A DNA stretch of 64,000 nucleotides from Medicago truncatula (lineage: Eukaryota > Streptophyta > Magnoliopsida > Fabales > Fabaceae), in the NCBI RefSeq assembly GCF_003473485.1, contig NC_053045.1:44496494-44560493 (forward strand). Reading direction: 5' to 3'. The first letter of the stretch is position 1. Each line of letters opens with the position of its first letter. Below are positions 11,200-21,833 of this stretch, piece after piece. The translations under genes were made by a program, and so were the position numbers. The notes beneath the pieces are model-generated. The model had not been told where the DNA came from, made no database searches, and worked only from the letters and a program-made list of their open reading frames with translations.

Positions 11200-13080
11200 T
11201 AAATACAAATTCCTAATTAGTATAAAGTAATGCAGTTGGCATCTATCCATTACTGTACCAAGCTTGAAAACTCTTCAGAACATGAAAGGATTGCTCAGAC
11301 AGTAACATCCACAACTTTGCATAAGCTTAATTTCCTTATTTTGCAATGTATTTTAATATTATAACTTTAAGGTTCTGACCAATTACATTTTAAAAAAGGG
11401 GAAGTAAATGAAAATATCAAGACCATATGATAATTTGCATCAGAATCTTCAAAACAATCGAAAAGCCCAGCCTTCAATCAAACAAATACATAGGTTAAAT
11501 TTTATGTGTCCCAATACCTAGATTCCTGAACCCTATCCCCTCAAATAAAATCAAACTTTTGACTTCACTCCTTCAATTACACCAAATTTTCTTGAACTGT
11601 TGGAGGGATGTCATGCAAAGATGATGGTGGAGGAAAGTGTCTAGGGACAATCGTGAAGGGTAATGTCGACGATGGCAAAGGTGAAGAGTAAATTTAAATT
11701 TCCAAACATTTATCCTAAAAATATTCAAAATTCATTTTCTATTCCCTTTAAATCTCCCCTGAATTGAGAAGAGCCACAACATTGAGAGGATGAATTTCAG
11801 CCCTCTCCATTCTCCTTTCCTACCCTCTAAATCACATCAAAGAAGCATCCACAAAAGGTTAGGAACAAAATCACGTCAACAAAATGTGAACTTGCAAGCA
11901 AAGAAGCATGCAGTACATGCAACTCCCAATGTGCAAACAAAAGACATTTAAAACTTCGGCTTCTTCGCAGATTTGCAGTACCCCACTTTTCCTTAACAGT
12001 CTTGTTTTTCAAGGACTAGTTATTGACTAAGAAAATCACATGATAAACTATAAACAATACTATATGTTAGTTTGGATAAGCCATTCAATAAGCACTTATA
12101 GAGAAGAAAACTTTTGAAATAATACTACAAGGAGTAATTTTTTTTTTTTTAAAGAAACGACCACAGAAATTGAAACAATATCGACATTTTTCTTATGTAG
12201 GTGGAGATCCTGTATTCACAAGTTTTAAATAATTTTGCAAATAAGTTATTATTTATTGTTACAAAGATCCTATGAGCTAGACACTAATTTGAAATGGTCT
12301 TACATGTGATTGTATTTTAGAGCACACACAAGCTTTTTCTTATGTTAAGAGCTAATACATTATCTGAGTTGCAAAGCTTCTATGAGCTATAAGCAAATTC
12401 AAACTGGTCGACACATTACACAGACATTTCCATGGAATATCAGTTAGACTTATGCACAAAAGAATCTAGATTATGTGTTTCTCCAAGACTCCAACATCTA
12501 ATAACTAGTTCTGCATTCATGGTTTCTTCAACATCTAATAACTAGTTCTGCATTCATGGTTTCTTCAACATCTAAGAATTAGCTCTCTTCCTTTCATCTC
12601 ACCAACCTTCATTGATCTCAAAATAAAAATTATTTTCAAACCACCAACAACTGCATTTTAATTGAGTATCAAATATCATTTCATTATACACTGATTCTAG
12701 CTTTGGCATTTCTTCAGTATATTAGTTCTAACTTTCTTGACACGAACCCTCATTCACCCAAATATAAAGATTTATTTCGAACCACTAATAAATTACTTTC
12801 ATTTTATATCGCTAATTGCTATAGAACATCCACTTAAGTTTGTGTTCGAACAAGTGATTATTATCATAATAGACAATCAAAGTGGAGGTTACACTAGAAG
12901 TTCCTTGAGCAAGGAATGAACCTGCAAGAGTTATGAGGCAATGATAGCTATACTTCTTTATTCAGCTTTTGCTAAGGATTTTGCTACAAGTGATTGCTTG
13001 GACCACCATGAAATTAAATTGAGGCCAAAAAGGTACAAGCACCAGAAGCAGACCTGCGATAATCACCATCTGAGACCTAA
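11200..13080. other. intergenic DNA
   Basis: No supportable gene. It contains a short tandem repeat (12492 onward), a fragment near 12060-12110 that resembles the GTTTGGATAAGC-type MITE termini, and otherwise AT-rich sequence. Confidence 0.5.
12492..12580. repeat. 37-bp tandem direct repeat
   Basis: The unit beginning CAACATCTAATAACTAG is present in two identical copies (12492-12528 and 12529-12565) followed by a partial diverged third. No link to a gene. Confidence 0.85.
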
Positions 13081-13083
13081 CCC

Positions 13084-14430
13084 TCATAACAAAATGCATA
13101 CAAATATAGTAGGGATCTGAGATGAGGCTGGCTGCAAGGTTAAGCCATAGCGGGGGGAGGACAAGGCCGGCTTCAGAGAGGTGGGTTCTACTGTAGAGAG
13201 CAATAAGCAGGGTGAAGTTGAGGCTTTACAATGCCAAACTTGGGCTGTGCTTGCATTGGCTGAGTAGAAAGAGGAGGAGAAGACAAAGTAGGACAATAAA
13301 CAGGGTAGTTGGGATCAATGGTACTCAAGGAAGTAGTAGATGAAGGCTGTGGAGTAGGTGCACGGACAGATTGAGAGGAAGTAGAGGATTTGATGCATGT
13401 TGCCAGGAAACCAAAGGACTGAGAGCAACACAGGAAAGATTGCACATCAAACACTAGAGTACAGGTTGTTGGAATGACACCAGGAGGCATACATTTGGGC
13501 GGGGAGAAATGACTTGATGGAGACTTTTTTGGTGGAACAGATGGGGACTTGGACTCACGAAAGAGTCAACATCTCTGTCAAGGACTTTATACCCTGTGAC
13601 ATAAGGAGTAGCCCAGAAATGTAGACAATGGACCAATATTATAGTTTATTGGAGTTATGAGTTCTTAACATAGGGAAACAAGCACAGCCAAAGACCTTAA
13701 GAAATGTATAATTTGTAGTTTTGCACAGCAGTGTTTGTAAGGGAGTTCGGGGTCGATGCTTCATGAGACAAAAGTAGTTTATTAATGAGATAAATGGAAG
13801 TATGACTTATATTCTATATTGTTTGAGAACTGACAGTTTCAGACCTTTTTTTGATGAAATAAATCCACTTGCAGTTTACTTAAAATATAAACTTACACAT
13901 AACAAGTATAGCCCATAGAGAACTGCACAAGGGATGTCCCTAAAATCACAGAAATGTAATTCAAGAGGCTCAAAATAAGTTGAGGGAGATGGAAGTGAGG
14001 GTAGTTTGTGAGATTTTCCCATACAACATGAAACACAAAACTCCACGCTATTAATATTCGGTGCTGAAGTGTTTATGAAGATTGAGTGCATAAACCAAAA
14101 CATTAGAATTGACATCATCAAGCCTACTGTGCTACAATGAAAGTAAGGTGGAAGAGTGTGTAAAACTGTAGATACAATGTTATTCACAGAAGCTGAGTTT
14201 ATCAAAGAAACTCGCCACAGCTTGATTTGTAGGAGATGAAAATAATCGATGAGGCATGAAGCCTGGGTTTCACTAAGGCAATGGTAGATCCTCAAGTGGA
14301 CCTACGTTCAGTACTAAGTGGCTGGGAAGAATATACCTCTGCGGTGGTGGTGGAGAATGTGACAGTGAAACATTAATCTCCATGAAGCAGCCTTTGCAAG
14401 ATCTAGTTGCCATGGTGGCAGTGTATATAT
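13084..14430 (-). mobile_element. Ty1/copia retrotransposon fossil (integrase to early RT)
   Basis: Minus-strand pieces in the order expected of copia pol. A GAG-pre-integrase-like segment with EFCVSCCMGKSHKLPS and PLELHFCD lies near 13940-14050. An integrase C-terminal GYKVLDRD motif lies near 13575. A Ser/Pro/Thr-rich linker follows, and then EPTSLKPALSSP, at the usual start of the reverse transcriptase, lies near 13160. No LTRs are seen. The copy is broken in many places and looks old. An Au-type SINE lies immediately beside it. Confidence 0.75.
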
Positions 14431-14444
14431 ACATATATGAAGGG

Positions 14445-14617
14445 GGAGCCTTGGCGCAACGGTAAAGTTGATGTCACATGACTGAAACGTCCAGGTTCAA
14501 GTCCTGGAAACAGCCTCTTGTGTAAAAAACATGGTAATGCTGTTGACAGTACACCAAAATGGTGGGACCCCTTCCTGAACCCTATGTATGCGGGAGCTTT
14601 GGTGCACCGGGCTGCCC
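14445..14617 (+). mobile_element. Au-type SINE
   Basis: It begins GGAGCCTTGGCGCAACGGTA (A box) and has a B-box-like GGTTCAAGTCCTGG about 35 bp on. It then carries the conserved middle (AACAGCCTCTTG) and ends GGAGCTTTGGTGCACCGGGC followed by TGCCC. This is the recognisable layout of the Au SINE family found in many flowering plants. About 173 bp, near full length. A clean target duplication was not resolved. Confidence 0.85.
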
Positions 14618-15065
14618 ATGTGTACATAATCATAATTATACAAACACACACATAATGAAGGAATTTAGTGTTCAAAGATTACTGAATCTGATTTATTAGC
14701 CTTGAGAGAGCATTGAGCTCTTATTCATACGAGGTTCCAGCAGAATCTAACATTTCTAACCGAAACTAACAACTCTGCAGGATGTAACTAAACTAACCAA
14801 CTTCCAGCGGCTACAACAGATATAGTGTAGCATAAACGGTGCATACGATTAATAGAGTGAGTATGGTAAACTATATCTCTATCAAGTTGTACTGGATACA
14901 ATCATCTAGTATGCATGTGCAATTTATTTCTCTACCAAAGGGACTTACATTTCGACAGATTATTAGTTATAACCATAGACACATAGGGAAATAAAAACAG
15001 AGAAGGACGCAAAAACCAAACCAACCAGTTATAAGAATCTCTAATTAAAAATTTGAATGCACATT
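14618..15065. other. 3' flank of the first F-box gene
   Basis: I see no further gene or repeat boundary. It probably includes the 3' UTR of the - strand F-box gene that ends at 15066. Confidence 0.45.
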
Positions 15066-16348
15066 TCACCTTGAGCTATCTATGATGTCAACTTCTGCTG
15101 ACGGTGAGTTTTGAATCAAAAAGTCCACTATTCCATCAGGTATGGGTGAAGATGGTTCCTGCCCTGCTTTAACTTCTTTCTGTAACTTGGCCGTTCTCAG
15201 TGTCATGGATAATCCATATGAAAGTGGTTTCAGCTGTACTCTAAGTGACTTCAAGTTACACAAAGAAGTGAGCTTATCCTTCAACAAATCAGGAATTAAT
15301 GAAAGAACCTGAGCAATGAGAGTTAGTAAGTTAGAAACAAACAAAAAGTATACTTCAAAGCAAGTCTAAGTAAATCCTCAAAAATGTCAAGTTAAGGTAC
15401 CTGAAGAGTACTCGCAGAGACCGTCAATGATTTGATATTAGCAAGTTCTAACAGCCAGCTAAGCAAAACCAAAGGAGGCTCAGTGTAGTTAGACAACATT
15501 TCTGCATCAATATTCACCTGTTTAACCGAGGAAAGATTGCTCCCACAAAGTTTCTGATAAGGGGTTCCGGTAAACGCAAACGTGCTAAGACTTGGAGCGG
15601 ATAGTTCGATTTTGTAAACGTCAGAAGAATGATTACGCATAGTCAAATTGACAAGTGTCTCACTTAATATGCAAAGAATCTGCGCATCCTTCACCGTACA
15701 ATTGTCAATGACCAAACTATTCAACTTGTTAAAACCCGAAAAGGGCTCAGTTCGGCCTTTATCACTAGCACAAAAGACGAAATTCCCTAGATGCAAACTG
15801 GTTAACGCTGGCAAATCCAATGATTTTGGAAACAACGTTCTCCCATAATTATGCCTCCCTTTGGGCGAAACAGAAAGCTTAAGAGACGTTAAAGTCCGAC
15901 ACGAAGAAACACAAGGCAGAATATGACAAATATCCCCTTTAACAGAAATTCCCAATCTTTGCACATTATGAGAAAAAGCATAATTCACAATTCTCTTAAG
16001 AAGGTGAGGCTCAATACTACCTACACGTTCAAAATCAAGCTCTTGCAGCGCAATTGTTCCATCACGATGTGACAAAATCTTAGACACGAATTTAGTAAAA
16101 TTCTTGAAAGTTGAAAAATCAGATGAATGCAATACAAGAGTAGGAACACATTTCCAAACATTCTTCCATCTATTCGATAAAATGCAAGTTCTTACCGCTT
16201 CTTTCGCATTTAAAAACGATAATATATGAAGAATAACACAATCTGGTAAATCACTCAGATTATCTTCTTCATTTCCTTGCTTTAATTTCTTCGTTTTTCG
16301 CAGTTTCGAAGGAATCATTAAATCATCCTCTACCGCTGAATTTGACAT
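15066..16348 (-). CDS. F-box/LRR-repeat protein (copy A, 15 kb)
   Basis: Predicted SCF ubiquitin-ligase substrate receptor. The F-box should bind a SKP1/ASK adaptor and the LRRs the target. Exon 1 is 16348-15401 (316 codons) and ends CAG|GTACCT. Exon 2 is 15308-15066 (80 codons plus TGA) after a CTCAG acceptor. The total is about 396 aa. The F-box lies at residues about 31-70 (LSDLPDCVILHILSFL, ending NRWKNVW). Plant-type LRRs follow, with FPKSLDLPALTSLHL and LSSVKQVNI, then the family motif IPDGIVDFLIQNSPSAEVDI. The stop comes just after that motif, so the Ala-rich exons 3-4 of sister genes are absent. An upstream UTR exon with donor AAG|GTATTC (exon end 16497) is shared with paralogues. No frame damage seen. 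Confidence 0.9.
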
Positions 16349-16599
16349 TGTTATTCAGATAATTATCTACCTGTGTATAAAAAGAATCGTAGAATTGAAT
16401 GATTATAACGGAAAAAGAAGCGATTGAGAAATTGTAAGGAAGCGATTGAGAAGAGAAAACCTAGATTATGAAAAAGAGAAATGAGAATTTGAATACCTTG
16501 GTGAGTGAGATGTGAGTTCTGATCTGATGAATTACAGATCGGAATGGAACGCTGGAGGGATAACGACGAGGCTGCATAGAAGGTGTTCTTTCTTTCTCT

Positions 16600-19050
16600 C
16601 TATGTTAAACAAAGAATCATCATCGTTGTTTATCATAATATGACTTTTTTTTTTGGAACTGCCAAATTGAGCGATCAAGGTTCGCCACCGTCATAGATCC
16701 TAGTCAGCAGCCAAGTCATCATACGATCATGATTAGATGGACTTTATTATATTTAAAAAAAGAAAAATCAAAATCTAAGGACTTCTGCCATACACTTGTA
16801 AATCAATAATACTCTTGCTTCAAAAATCTATAAATTAACTATTTTTTTTTTTTATAAAATAAATAATTATTGGTTGATATTTACATTTAAGAAAATATCA
16901 ATTCATAACAAAAAATATCATTTCATTATTTATAAAAATCATACTAATCTTAATTAAAAAAAAAAAATCATACTAATCATTTTTACATTTATTGTAAAAA
17001 ATAATCAAATTTATAATTAAATTTTATTTTGTCGACATTTTTTGTAAATAAGATTTAGTTATTATAATTATAGATGATTGTAAAATGATTTTTTTTTTCA
17101 AAAAATAACTCATTTAACTATTAATTTAAGGATTTGGTGTAACAATACACTCAAATTTTTGGGTGTACCATAAAATTCCCAAAATCAATTCAATAGTTAA
17201 TTATTGTAATTTTTTTTATAATTATAAATTTTATAAAAAAAAATTGAAACATTAAATAAACTCACTAATTCCTTAAAGAAAATTAAAAATTAAAAATACT
17301 CACTAATATTAAAAAGGGGAACATCAAATAAAAGGTACAAATATCTTTTAAGTAATAATTATTGAAAATCTTTTTATACAAAAGATCAAAAGGAGTATTA
17401 AACAAAAATCTACTTTAAGGTCTCGTGTTCGATTATATTTGATGCCAATTAAAGTGGATTAATTTAGCTTCTTAAAAAAAATTAAAAATAAATTGTTCGA
17501 TCTTCATCAAACAACTATCAATGTTGAGTGCATGGTGCAATGGTTGCATCTAATCTGAAATTGAGGATCAAATTTGTAAGGATAAGATAAACATAGCACT
17601 TCGAATTTAAGAAATTGCAAATTCCTTCCCAAAATAGGTGGTGTTGTTCCTTAAACTATGTGATTTTGAGGGATAATAAGTGAAGGTTTTGGGAGAGGCA
17701 AGTAATGGAAAAAAAAACAGAGAACCTTTCATATTTTTGTGAGAAATTGTTTTCGTGCAGAATCCATTTTGAGAAATTATCTTTGAAGAGAATCAAAATT
17801 TTTGAAAAAAACAAAATCATAAATAAATGTTTATTATTAATATATTTTTAACTTTAAAAGTATTGTAACAACATAAAATAGATTTAAAGAATTTATCTAA
17901 ACTCTTAAGTTCTCTTTTCAATAAATTTTTTTAGTTCCCCCATTTTGAGAGAATTTTGTGTTGTGAAGTAAAGCAAACCCCTTGTTCAAGAATTGGGGGA
18001 CTATACTTTCTTTCCATTTTCCTCTTCTACTTCCTTCTACTCACAAGTAACCAAAACGAGCTCATAACCCAAAAAATTATACAAAATGAATTTTATCCAA
18101 GCATTAAAAAAAAAAGAAAAAAAAAGGAAGAAACGGTGAGAAACAAAACAGTTTCAACAATTTTTAGTTTTGTAAACTTTTTCATTCGAACATAATAAAA
18201 TAGAGCTTGGAAGAAGAGGAGTATTTCCTGGAAGAGAAGAAAAGAGGCAAAGATTGTTGTGTTTTATTTTTCTGCTTACAACAAGGCTGTCTTGATTATG
18301 TACAAATAATTTTTTTTAAGAGACTTCGTTCAATTGTATACCCTCTAGATTGAGAGTAATGAAAAACTAGAAGAAGAGATCTGACATATAAGACAGGCAC
18401 TAAACGATTCCACATATCGAGGGACTCATTCAAATTAGATACAAACTCCCACATATTTCACTATTCAGTTCCAGAACAATGTTATTTTGATTCTACGTAA
18501 GCAATGACTATTGTACAGAAATATATCAAATGTAGCTTTTATGGAGAAGAATATGGAATTTGATATGATGATAAACTTCATGTCCATAGCAACAGAAAAA
18601 ATGATCCTTCTTTTTTAATCTAATTAGCCAGACAGAGAATTCCCAAATTCAAGAAATTCTTATGGCAATTAACATGACTATCTCCTTTCTTTCTCTCTTG
18701 TTTTTGAGAAATATGCTATTTCTCTTCATTCAATGTTTGGTCCAACAAACATGCCTGAAGAAGAGAGAATGTATGCAAATGCACCATCACTTGCATCATA
18801 AGTAGAATACCCACTTCTAATAATATACATACCAGTTATATTCTATCATACAATTTCATAACAAAACTTTAAGAACAAGATATTCAATGAATGTGAAATA
18901 AAAGGTTTAATAACATAACTATAAAATCCAAAACAAAGCGGAAAAACAACATCAGAATTGTTCACCAAGTACCTTAAAGAATAATATGACCATACATACC
19001 ATAAACAAATACTGTGTCTCATCACTATCGCCACATATACAAGTAAAATT
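16600..19050. other. AT-rich intergenic DNA with MITE-like remnant
   Basis: No gene recognised. Between about 16830 and 17200 the sequence resembles the MITE at 55748-56158 (shared TATCATTTCATT, AAGATTTAGTTATTATAA, AACTCATTTAAC-type blocks, then ACACTCAAAT near the end), so a diverged copy probably lies here. A 79-codon open frame near 17956-18195 is low-complexity and unconvincing. Confidence 0.45.
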
Positions 19051-19056
19051 TTATCC

Positions 19057-20014
19057 TTAAAGTCTATATAGCCATCCACATTTCCTATCTTTAGACATAG
19101 CGATAAACATTTCCCTCCAATCAGGATCCTTAAATTTTTCCAAGGCTTTCCCATAGATGTCATCTGAAATGTCTTCAATCTCTTCAAGAGCAACCACACA
19201 CTTAGTAAGAGAGCAATCTTTTGTTACATGTGAAGAACTAGCCTCCACAATCTTACCCCGTTCTACAAGTGCTTCTCCTATTTGATGTGTTGTAGACTCT
19301 TTCCTGAATATATGCTCTTTTACTTCAATCTTTTGCTTCTCATTGCATGTGATGCGCCCCACTTCTTGAATATCATTGTTTGAACTATCATCATCAACAC
19401 ATACAATATTTGCACTCCTGGTGTTAAAGTATTGATTATTGAGCTCATTTTCTTTATCGGTATTTGGTTGGTCTTGGGTAAATGAATGATGAAGTACTTC
19501 AGTTTCATTATTTTTGTTGAATATGATTTCCAACAACTTATAATGGTCGCACCCTTTATTTTGAAACTGAGATGCTTTATCATGTGTCTAAAATAATATA
19601 AGCATATCGTCAATAATACATTAACATTATTGGCAAATAAAATTAATATAAATCTACTCACAAAACCAATAAAAATCAAACAAACCATACCTTAAGATAA
19701 TTTTGCCAGACCTCTTCACTTGCAGTAACAATGTTGGTTTCTGCATTCCACCCAAATTCTGTGTTTTGCAAAAGTGAATAGAACTCGTGAAACATGGATC
19801 TTAGACTATGCATTTTAGCCTTTAGTTGTTCCTCACTATAGGAGCAATTAGTTGTGGAATTCAACTTAGCAGTCATCGAGGTCCAGGTTCCAGTATGAAA
19901 CACACCATTTTGCATATTTTCTTTTGTAACTTCATCAACCATAATTTCGATGAAAGCTTTAGTTACCAACTCAGGCCAAAGTGTTGAATCACAGTTGTCA
20001 ACATTAGTTGTCAT
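19057..20014 (-). CDS. Myb/SANT-like DNA-binding domain protein
   Basis: Exon 1 is 20014-19691 (108 codons) and ends AAG|GTATGG. Exon 2 is 19587-19057 (176 codons plus TAA) after a TTTTAG acceptor. The joined frame is 284 aa. The N-terminal half has the Myb/SANT-like domain pattern seen in L10-interacting MYB proteins and PIF/Harbinger ORF1 relatives: WPELVTKAFIEIMVDEV, then GTWTSMTAKLN, then LKAKMHSLRSMFHEFYSLLQ, then FGWNAETNIVTASEEVWQNY. The C-terminal half is acidic and low-complexity, then ends with a conserved-looking helix (FKDPDWREMFIAMS...GWLYRL). Such proteins bind DNA, either as host regulators or with a Harbinger transposase. No transposase frame is seen nearby. It sits just downstream of the 3' exon array of F-box copy B. 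Confidence 0.8.
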
Positions 20015-20288
20015 CTATCATAAAAACAATCAACAAACGTAATGAGACACAACCCGGAGGCAGCCATGATAATAGAGCAAATCATATCCTATATCAATTT
20101 AGTTCTTTTTATCATTAAGAAATTAATGATGTAATGTTTATTATACAGTATCAACGAGGAAATCATTTCCTATATCAATTTAGTTCACTTAAAAAGTGCT
20201 ATTAATCAAACATTATGAATAACAATGTAATGTATATTATAACAATTAACAATAGATGGATGCCTCTGCCTCTGCCTCTGCATTCCTA

Positions 20289-20366
20289 TATAATAACTTC
20301 TTCATGTGTCCTTCAATTGCTATTTACTCATGTAGAAATTGAAGGACACATGAAGAAGTTATTATA
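20289..20366. repeat. 30-bp perfect inverted repeat with 18-bp loop
   Basis: Arms 20289-20318 and 20337-20366 are exact reverse complements (core CTTCTTCATGTGTCCTTC). The loop plus adjacent arm (20318-20340) is also complementary to 20397-20419, so two mutually exclusive stems are possible. The sequence matches the 3' ends of the neighbouring repeat units, so it looks like an inverted duplication at the end of the exon-3 array. Confidence 0.85.
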
Positions 20367-20569
20367 GATGGATGCCTCTGCCATCATTATTTAACAATTT
20401 CTACATGAGTAAATAGCAGACAAGGATTTTCTACAATAATCTAATATGCTATCTCATTCTCAAGTAACACAAATGGAAATCTGCACACGAAAACAACAAA
20501 TGGCACCCAAAGTTTTAGTAACAGAAACTCAGAGGATCCATCAAAATGCAAGTGAGTAATGAATGTTAC

Positions 20570-20680
20570 CTTTTCAGTGCAACAAAGATGAAGATTAAGT
20601 GGTGCGGCAGAAGAGGAGGCAGGCGCGTCAAATTGCAAACGGTACCTGGTGTTCTTCACACCCTGTATGGATTCTTCAAC
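20570..20680 (-). CDS. duplicate exon 3c of the F-box family (37 codons)
   Basis: Symmetric phase-0 exon of 111 nt between an AATCAG acceptor and an AAG|GTAACA donor. It encodes VEESIQGVKNTRYRLQFDAP, then a short Ala/Ser run, then LNLHLCCTEK. If the donor is not used, the frame reads on to a stop at 20441, ending ENEIAY as in copy C. It is an orphan unless spliced to copy B, whose exons lie upstream on the same strand. Confidence 0.6.
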
Positions 20681-21213
20681 CTGATTAGTAACAACCAATC
20701 ACAAACTCTTGATGATGCAATGTTTATTATAAAAAAACAAATAACAATTGACTCCTATCAATATTAGCACAATGTTCCAGTACAAGCATACAATCATTTC
20801 ATTCCTCAGCAATATGTGATATTCAATAAATACAATGTTTCTATACTGTTGCTTAAGCAATTATTGTTTCAATGTCATGTATCTTAAACTTCAATTACTT
20901 TGATTCTTAACTTCCGGTACTTTAATTCTTAACTCCCAGCTAAGAAATAACAATGGAAAGCAACAAGAAAGAAGAGGCAGAATGCAGTTGAAGGACACAT
21001 GAAGAATTTATTATAGATGCCTCTGTCATCATTCTTTAACAATTTCTACTTGAGTAAAATGCAGACAAGGGTTTCTACCATAATCCAATATACTATCTCA
21101 TTCTCAAATAACACAAATGGAAATCTTCACATGAAAACAACAGATTGCACCCAAATTTTTAGGAACAGAAACTCGAAGAGGATCCATCAACGCATGTGAA
21201 GAATGAATATTAC

Positions 21214-21354
21214 CGTTACAGCACAACAGAGATGAAGATTTAGAGGTGCAGCAGAAGCAGGAGCAGTAGAAACAGGTGCGGAAGAGGAAGTGGCAGGTGT
21301 GGCAAATTGCGAATGGCAGCTGGTGTTCTTCACGCCCTTTACGGATTCTTCAAC
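21214..21354 (-). CDS. duplicate exon 3b of the F-box family (47 codons)
   Basis: Symmetric phase-0 exon of 141 nt between an AAATCAG acceptor and an ACG|GTAATA donor. It encodes VEESVKGVKNTSCHSQFATP, an Ala/Pro/Ser run, then LNLHLCCAVT. It is the middle member of the three-copy array. Confidence 0.6.
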
Positions 21355-21833
21355 CTGATTTGAAACAACGGATGACAAACTCTTAAAGATGTAATGTTTA
21401 TTGTATCAACTACAATTAGCGATTGATTCCTATGAATATCAGCACAGTGTTCCAGTACAAGCATACAATCACCTCATTACTCAGCAATATTTGATATTTA
21501 ACAATAAATACAATGTTTCTAGATTGTTGCTTAACCAATTGTCGTTTCAATGTCATGTATCTTAACTTCCATTCCTTTGATTCTTAACTTTCAATCCTTT
21601 AATTCTTTGCTCCTAGTTAAGACATTACAATAGAAAGCAAGTGGAGAAAAGGGCAAGCATGCAGTTGAAGGACACAGGAAGAATTTATTATAGATGACTT
21701 TGTCATCATTATTTAACCATTTCTACTTGAGTAAATTGCAGACAAGGGCTTCTACAATAATCTAATATGCCATCTCATTCTCAAATACACAAATGGAAAT
21801 CTCCACATAAAGCAACAAATGGCACCCAAATTT

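Noticed and set aside
12060-12110. start of a GTTTGGATAAGCC MITE
   Set aside because: No matching right end within 600 bp; too little to delimit.
15648-15848. plus-strand frames opposite the F-box exons (also at 37553, 42169, 61261)
   Set aside because: They recur at the same place opposite each paralogue and only mirror the LRR coding strand.
20265-20285. GCCTCT short tandem repeat as a microsatellite of note
   Set aside because: Only three units; simply part of the duplicated GATGCCTCTG block.
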